From positions 2,076,501 to 2,140,500 of the forward strand of contig JAOTON010000385.1 in the NCBI GenBank assembly GCA_034440635.1: DNA of 64,000 nucleotides. The letters are read 5' to 3'. The notes under the pieces were generated by a model, which was not told the origin of the DNA, did not search any database, and worked only from the letters and a program-made list of their open reading frames with translations. Origin of the DNA: Lepas anatifera. Lineage: Eukaryota; Arthropoda; Thecostraca; Lepadidae. Positions 30,801 through 39,800 of the stretch are shown piece after piece. Numbering within the stretch: the first letter of the stretch is position 1; every line of letters begins with the position of its first letter. The translations under genes and the position numbers were made by a program.

Positions 30801-33800
30801 CCTGCACCTGGTGCTGAACGTGACGGCCATGCTGGCCTGGGCCGTCTTCACCCTCTACTGCGTGCTCAGCGTGCCGGACGCCGACTATGACGAAAATCCG
30901 GAGTATTACCGCCACAAGAACATGGTGTGGGTGTACGTGCTGCTGGCGCTGCTGGGCGTCTGCAGTGTCAACACGGCCGTCAGCGCGCTGCTGGCGCGCG
31001 GAGTCCACCGACACCGCCGCCGCCTCATGCTGCCCTGGCTGCTCTGGTACGCCCTCTTCACGGCGCTGGCCTGTCTGGCCTGGCTGGGCGCAGTGGCCTA
31101 CCTGGTCTGGGCGCTGGTGGTGCGTGTCGGCACTCTGCGCAGCATCATCGTGCTGGGCCTGTGCGTCAGCGTGGCTGCTGGGGTGCTGCTGTTCGCCGTG
31201 CTGTGGTACTGGTACGCCTGTGTGGCCGCCTACTACAGTCTGCTGGCGCCCAGTGAGCTGTACGTGATGGCGCCGCTGCGGCCTCCACTGCGCCTGCGCA
31301 GTAACGGCGACGTCATCTCGTCACCGTACTTGGAGGTGGTGCCACCGGCGGTGCTGGAGAGCAGGTCCCGCTGGTCCGTCCACGCCTAGTGAGGTAGAGG
31401 GCGCCACCGGCGGTTCTGGGCAGCGGGTTCCGCTGTCCGTCCATACCCACTGAGGTAGGGAGCGCCACCAGCGGTGATGAAGAGCAGGTCCCGCCGGTAC
31501 GTCCACGCCTAGTGATCCCGGGATATATCGGCTGCTTTAAACCCACTGCTTATGATAAGCATTGGGCGTTGTTAACTCCGCAAGTGTGTCAGGAGTTCCT
31601 GGCTAGTGTTGGCGACACACGTTCACGTGTTTTAATGTACCTGAGTAATGGGATCTCACTGCTAGACCCCAGAGTCACGAAGCTGTAACAAAGTCCAGCC
31701 GTGGTCTTACATCAATTTTTCCAGGAGATGCAAAGTCGTGATATAATTGTTTTTTTGTCGGTGAATAAATAAGTATTGGCCAAGAGTGTACTCATGTCTG
31801 ATGCCAGGACCGGGGGCGTGCTCACGTCTGATGTAATGGCCGGATGTGTACTCACGTTTGCTGTCAGGACCGGGGGCGTGCTCACGTCTGATGTCAGGGC
31901 CGGGGGCGTGCTCACGTCTGACATCAGGGCCGGATGTGTACTCACGTCTGACGGCAAGTACGAGTGTGTACTCACGTCTAATGTCAGGGCCTGGGGCGTA
32001 CTGGCGTCAGACGACAGAGCCGGGGGCGTACTCATGTCTTATGTTAGAGCCGGGGCGTACTCATGTCTTATGTTAGAGCCGGGTGTGTACTCACGTCTCA
32101 TCTGAGGGCCGGTAGCCGACCCGGAGGTCCAAGTAGCGGTTGCCGTACATGAGCTGAGACCAGACGTCCTCGTCCTGCGTGGTAACCAGCTTGAAGACGA
32201 TGTCGCGGGAGCGCTTGTAGGTGCCGCTGTTGTGCGTGCCCGGTATCATGAGCTGGTTGATGTTCATGGAGGCAAGCGAGTCCCTGTCGGACCACGTCAG
32301 GGGAAATGTTTATCGGCATTTTTATTCAAGCCCACATCACCGCTATGTGTATACCTATAGTCATCGATGGCGTAGCTGCTGAAGGTGATGCTTGCATTGA
32401 CTCAGACAACTGTACACCTTCTCATTGACACGGTGGGAACAGTCCGATGGAGTTTATAACGCTATGTTTTATTAACAGGTTATGTCGTGAAGCGGGAACC
32501 TGATCAAAATCAGTTTTTTTCAAGGCACACCGTTTGCAATTCAGAGTAAATTTTGTACAGGTGTCCCTCGACTCAACACTCCGTTTGATCCACTTGGGTT
32601 TGCTTATTACGGTGAAGCACTTAAGAGTCGCTATTCATTTGTGGTGAGCACTTCAATAACTCATCGATAATTATTTCTGAATTGCTCTGGGAGGTACCAA
32701 AGACACAGCAAGTTTGCGAATGCCAAAGCTCCCGACAAACTAGATTACCATCGACAAACAAAGGAGCCCTAACGCACACACACAATAGCATAATGACACA
32801 AATAGCAAGCTCATTATTACTTGCAAGAGGAGGCAGCCTCTACCAGGCAGAAGAGCTCCGGACACAACAAGAAACACTGAATATTGTACAGGGGGCCCCG
32901 ACGCAGGGGGCACCAGGTTCAGCTCAAAATAGGCACAGAACTGTTATAAACATAAGCGGGTCCAGGATTGCTGATCAGGGGGAGGGTAAGCGCATGGTCA
33001 GGGGAGCGCCATTTGGACCAGGAGAAAGTCACTTTTGGACTGCAAATCCATCAGGTGGGCGTCAAATCCTATCGAGGGAGCGCCCGGCACTTGCATACTG
33101 GAGGTGGGATGGAAGTGATATTTTTTGGGTTTGTTGTTGACCTTTGGGGGGAGGGGGCACCGTTAGTATTTCAGTCGGCGTTGAGGGTCAATCGGGGGAA
33201 GGGGAGGCAAGAGCCCCCCCCTTTGTCCCTGGATCCGCCTACGGTTATGAAATATCGCCCTTATAAGCTCAATGGATCCAAAAGTGAAAACATGAGTTCA
33301 CTAGAACTGTCATGGAATCTCCTGAAATGAAGTCATCTCTCAAAACTCTGGCCTTGGATCGACCACTGAAAGAACCCCCGTCAAGTAGAAACTCCCTTGA
33401 TTTCTTAATCTCAGCTTTGTTCAACGTAAGTGGTCTTAACGCGCGACTTGATGGGAGTCTGAGCCACCTTCGCTTTGACGGGGGGACGGGTAGCCCCCTA
33501 AGGTCTCGAGAACCACGCTAGATAGCGGAAAACGGTAAACAGCTTTGTGTAACCCATCCACTTCTTTATTGAAAATATTTGTACCATTTTTGTCAGGTTA
33601 CATTTAAAGTCACTAGAGGTAAAAAATACCGTCATAGGGATAACATGTAAATGAAGGTTTTCGGTTATTGCATCTGAACAAGAAAAGATAGGGCAAAAAA
33701 ATTAAACCATTGGAATCCTCGAAGCAAACCAAATCGAATTATGATTATATTACCTTGCTAGGTCAAATCAGGTCAAAAATGGAATTAGACCTGACCTGAG

Positions 33801-36800
33801 ATCAGGTCAAGGTCAAATTAAGTCAAATGCTTATCATTAGAACCAGGGGCGTAGCCAGGATTTCGCTCAGGGGGGCCGAAAAGGGCCCCTGCGACAGCGC
33901 CAAATGGGCCCTGATGGGTAAAAAGTGCCCTGCTTGTTACAGAATCGTGTCCTCAGGACCTTCGGGCCCTCAGGGGGGGGGGACGGCTGTCCCTGCCGCC
34001 TCCCTTTGCTACGCCCCTGATTAGAACTGCAAATACATGGCTAATCTGTTGAAGTTGAAATAAACGCTCTATGACCATCCATTACTCAGTTATTCAGTTA
34101 AAACCATTTTCCCATGTATTTCTAATGGAGAGGTCATGGATCGTACCTGACTTTAGGTCATCGATATCAAAAATACTGGAACATGTTTTAGATAACTCGG
34201 TGGTCTGATTATGTGATGTGAGTTTCGATCGGATAAGTTCACCCTGTTATAACTTATGATAGCTTAAACTTTTTTGAGTTCAGGTCACCTGGCCTGTACT
34301 AGTGACCTGACCTGAGATGACCTAACCTTAAAATTTGGACAACATGTGTAAAATTCATCAGAGAAAAGTATGCCAAGTATGGCAGCGCTACGCACCGCCG
34401 TTTTTATTCTATCTCTAAAAAACCCGAAGGGGTGGGTACCCGCCCCCGCCAATGCGCGTGTTTAAGTCCAACAATATCTGTCGGCCATAAATTGCAAGAC
34501 ACCTCTAGCTCAGTTAACGCTTTTCCTATTAGGGCCCGAATTACGGCATGACCTCACACATATGAATAATATAACATATTGCACGGAGAGCTTGACACAG
34601 CTAAATTACTCACTGCATCCGGTCTTGGACACGTCTAACCTTTCCGACTTCTTGGTAGCCCGTCTGAACTGAGCATTGTGTAACAAGGCCGGCTTCAGCC
34701 GATTCAATAGGCTCGCAACTATGATCTGAGCAAGTTTCCTGCTTCAATTTTGCTTCTGAAACTAGGTCGCATTCCAGGCATGCACAGAACAATGCTCAAG
34801 TAGCGGACGCCTTCTAGACAGTGCGTTGTATCCGTAAAGTTTAGTACCACACAAAGCCGCACCGGGAATCATCCTGAATTGTAACCGAGCGGGAGTGCAG
34901 TGCCCGCGAGGTCTCTCCCTACGTATGGATAAACTTTTATATATGAGACATCGCTCGGCCCGACCGGCACACTAATGAAAATCTTATATATTTTCTGGGA
35001 CTAATATAGAAGCTGATACAGACAAACAGTCCGCTCGGGGCGGCCGGTCTCAGTGCCTCAGTGTCTCGCTGGCTTGGTCCAGCGATGACTAAACCCCTTT
35101 TCGTCGCCTGATCGGACAGCGAGATCCGTGTTTGGTGAATCTCCAAGCGGCGCAGGCTCTCTCGCTCCCTCTCGTCGGCTGGCACGGATGGTCTGTCGGC
35201 TGGTACGGATGGTCTGTCGGCTGGCACGGATGGTCTGTCGGCTGGTACGGATGGTCTGTCGGCTGGTACGGATGGTCTGTCGGCTGGACGGTGGGACTGT
35301 CAGCCGCCTGGGATGGGATGGGCAAGGTGTTGAGCCTGATCCTCTGTAAGCTGAAGACCAGCCACGATGTCTACCACGGCTACCTCAACACAATCACCAC
35401 CTCACTGGCCAGCTCGCCCTGTGCCCTTGGTGGTAATTAACACCTTTGCCATGCTGTGAGAACTGGATGATGGCAAACACCTGTACGCGCTGTGCCACCA
35501 AGAGCCCATCAACTCGCTGGTGCTCCCCACAACCGGAACTGGATGCCGGTTGGCTTCTGTTCCGGTTACTGGAGGATAAGCAGATGGGGGAGGTGAGGCG
35601 TAGCGTAGGGAACCGGTCTGCCAGGGCCTGCCGACCTCAAGTGCATCGCTGGCACGGTCCAGCAATGTCTGCATCCTTCTCACTGCCTACTCGTGGAACG
35701 AGATCCGTTGGTCAATATTTCTATGCTTTATGTAAGTTTGTTTTTAGGCATGTTTTGGGGTATTTACAGGCTTTTTATTTGAATGTCACGCATGTTGAAC
35801 TATAATTTCAACTCACATGCTCCATCCGAATAGATAGATATGCTTATTTACGGGACTGGCCTCGGGACCTGTGGCTAGCGAGACGTGGTTCTCACTTTCC
35901 AAAATTTTCTGATAGAAGCTCAGCGATTCAGACAAATAGCAATGCCGAAAGCAAGACCGGTGCTGCACAGCGGACGCAGCGAGCAACATTTTATTCGGCC
36001 GAGCCCGTGCCCCGAGCGGTGGCCATTATGCATTGGTCTTATGTTAGTGGCGTGCGTGTGTGTGCGTGGTTGCGTGCGTGCGCATGTCGTGCAAAAGGAC
36101 GCGTGCAAAAGGAGGAACATACCAATTCGTCTAATTGCCGCGCTCTTTTACGCCGTAACTCGGTTTTGTATCTGAATATGCCCAAACTTCTTTGGCCACG
36201 GACCACCAATGCTGGGAGCTGAGATATGAAAGTTAATTTAATCCCAATTAAAATTACTCGCGCACGAGTGCACGGTGAAGAGGTTGAGCCGATATTACCC
36301 TCATGCTATGCTTAAGAAACTATAAATTCGATGATTCTGAAATTTACGGCACATATTCGGACTGCTCTAATCACAAGACCGCATTTGTTGCATCACGGGC
36401 TCCACGCCACGTGCGAACGTGAACACCCTTCTTCGCTACCTCAGAAACTACTGGTTTGATTCCACTCAGATTGAATAAATGTTCTTATTTACGCCAAAAA
36501 ATGAATATTAACCACTTATGTATATCAAAAACTGTTTTTGTTTCCGTACGTACATCTTAGTGTCTTAGTCGCACCCGTGCTTAACACGCATCCCGCTGGG
36601 TGCGTTTTAACCCGCTTTCGCCCCCATCCGTATCTCATTTCCTAGGAAAGCTAAAGCGAAATTACGGACGGTGTTCGAAAGCTCTTGACGAGACGAAGAG
36701 AAATGATAGAAGCATTTTTATGTCAGGTCAATATTGAGGTCAGTATAGGTCAAAGAAGGTTCCATAGGCCTACAACAGGGTAGTGTACGTTTCCACCTCT

Positions 36801-39800
36801 AGATATTTACTCAGCAAAGCTAGAGAAAGTATTTATACATCATTGGATTCCTCTCATCGTGGCCAATCGAATGATATATAATATGACCTTGCTAGATTAA
36901 ATGATGAAAATGACCTCACATCGAGCTAGGTCAAGGTCACATGGTGACCTGGTATGGTCATGTTGCATATCAATCGACTCCCCGTGACAATATAAGCGCA
37001 ATGCAAGCCAAATGGGAGGTTTATCTCAATTCATTGAGAAGTTATTGGCAAAAAAATCCTTGTATGTTCCTGTGACATTACATGACCTTTGAGAGGTCAG
37101 ATGGTCAAAAACTCGGCTTTATGGTCAATATTGTGACAAGAATACGCGTTTTGAGGATTTTAAGGTTTATCTATCAAGTTTTTATTGAAAACGAGCCATT
37201 TATATTTTTCACCATAGACTTAGGATTACCTATTGGAGTGACCAAAAAATTTACCCCACCTTAGGTCAACAGCATCAAAATTCCGAGATAGCAGATTTGT
37301 AGACCCTAATTACCTTATCATATGGTGAAAGTTTCAAACTGATTGGTTGGCAGATGTTCCTAAGGCGCCGCTTCAAACTCGTGCTTTTAAGTTTTGAGGT
37401 CGGGTCGCTTGACCTTGGATAGCTCCTTGACCTGACATGACCTGACCTAAAAATGTGCTCAGATGCGAACAATTGATCAGGGATACGGTACTGTAAGTTT
37501 GGCTGCTTTGCGTTTCTTTGTTTTTGCGTTATTTAGAAAAAAACCAGGAGGGGGTGGGAATTTCGCCCCCAGCGGGGCGCGTATTAAATGAGCCGTAGAC
37601 TCAAAACAAATTGAATAACATCTACGTTGGTGTCAATGGATAAATCCTCTGAGAGAAGTGGGTGGAGTAATGGCCGCTTCACTGAAAAGTGCGTCATCCC
37701 ATTTCAGTCTCCCCTGGTGTCTAGTGTACTGGGCGGTGCGAGACGCCTACCTCCTTTTAACTCGTGCATGCGCTCTATTTTTTAAGTGATCGACTGCATC
37801 CAAATCTACACGCAGGACTGTTAACGATCAACACAATTAATATGCTGCGATGAATGTGATCTTTACGTATCATAGTATCTAAAAGATTTGATCCATTGCT
37901 TTTGGATGCAAATTGGCGAAACAGAGCCACTGATGGTGTGAAACCTGAGGTTATATAGAGAGACCAACCCAAGAGAGTACTAGCTGAAAGCCGCCACTAG
38001 CGTTACAGGATAAGAGGAAATTGATAAAACATTGAAATTGCGGTTCAGCCTTCTTACATTGAAGTAAGATCAAGGGAGCCGCCACGAATTTTTTCAGGAA
38101 GGCGACGGACCCGGGCCGGGGTGACGGACCCGGGGTGCTGACCCGGGAGGCGAATTTTGAGCATATTCGGTACCTGACAGCATTAATGACGATGGACCAA
38201 ATTTTTTTGGGGGGACGTCCCCCTGGTCGGCCAACAGAGGGACGCGTCCCCCCCGCTTTTGGCGCCCATGAGTAAGATGGCTACTGCTATGACATGCAAA
38301 GCTCTGCAATTGCTAGCTTCAGCTTTCACCACTTTTGCTTAAGCCAGAATCTTATGAGGACTGAATTTCCACCTTCGCGAAAAACCATTAGTCTCATACT
38401 TCGTCCATACACTCACTGATGCTAAGGAGGTGCGTGTTCAAAGCGTGAATAGCAGCATCAACCCCGTCTAACCGGTACTGTTTTCATCTGCTGCTGGACC
38501 TGAGCCATGAGGCTTAACAGGGAAGGGAGGGGAGTAGTGTGCTCAGGAAATATCACTCAGGAAATACTTATTTCTCCGAAAACAGAAGGCTTTGAGAGAA
38601 AGGAACACAACTAGTAGCATGTAGGACTTTAAAGCCATTTTTACAGAATTAATATTACATCAACTTCTATGTTTTTCGAGATCTGGCAATGTATAACAAA
38701 GGTCAATCTCCCTTGGATCCTGGATAGTGTGCATTGTGAATCTACGTCCGCAGGGTCTTTCTTATAAATAACCAGAAACTAAATCCCGAAAACCTAAACT
38801 AGTGGCATGCTGTTCATGTCTAATTCAGTTCAAATCCTATGAAGATCCCTCATTCCTGCAATCTATCTACGGCTCTCATTACTTGCTTGTGTGCTATAAA
38901 CATGATTAATGACATGTGGCCTTCGATTCCATTTTCTTTCCAGGCCATATGCCGTTCTTCCGATAGTTTTGTTTTTCTGGCTCACCCAGAGGGCCGACAA
39001 GCGACTAATTCTAAGTAGATGGCAAGGCACCCATCCATTCTCGTAGCCAATAAAACGTTTAATGGAACTGACCAATGACCTTTTTCAACATATTGAATCG
39101 TCAAGAACTGATCAGGGAGGGCGAACGGATGTGATTTGTGGAACGGTGCGCCGTCAGCCAAGGTCGTGCCGGATCTGGGCTAAAGTTTGGGGGAGGGAGG
39201 GGGGCCAACGAGGCCAAGAATCGTGAAAACATAGTTCCCTTGAAGAAAATGGGCAAATATTGAAAGGATTGAAGGGGTGGCGATTACCTTATCTGCCCCA
39301 TCCCTGGATCCAACCCTGCAGGGTTAAATCCACGGATCCAGGCCAGGCCTTGGCCCTGGCCAAGGCCAGTTTGTTGATAGCCGCAGGCACAGGACGTCCA
39401 CGTAACGACGTACTGTCAGGCCAGGACCAATGGCCCATTTATCCGCATTCTGGCGCTGCCAATGACGGCGTCGGCAGCGCCATAGCTCTCCGTTACCGGG
39501 AAAGTGCTGCATCTTCGCGGCACGTTGCGCTCGGAAAATTCATACACTGTCGCCGCCAAATCTGGGAGGAGTTATTGGCTGCAATGAGTTTACTTTCGGA
39601 GGAAGCTTTCTATAGATTGTGTTTAGCTATTGCCAATTTTGGCGTTTTCTTCATGACAGTTTTGTCTTTGTTGGCCGTCAAAAGTTCCCCAGTCAGTTTG
39701 CTTACAGGTCCCATCCGTTTCCAATATATTTTTTTGGCGGTCAGTGACAATAATGTGGGCGTCAAAGGGAATGGGAGGGGGGGCGATTCCTTCCCCATTT

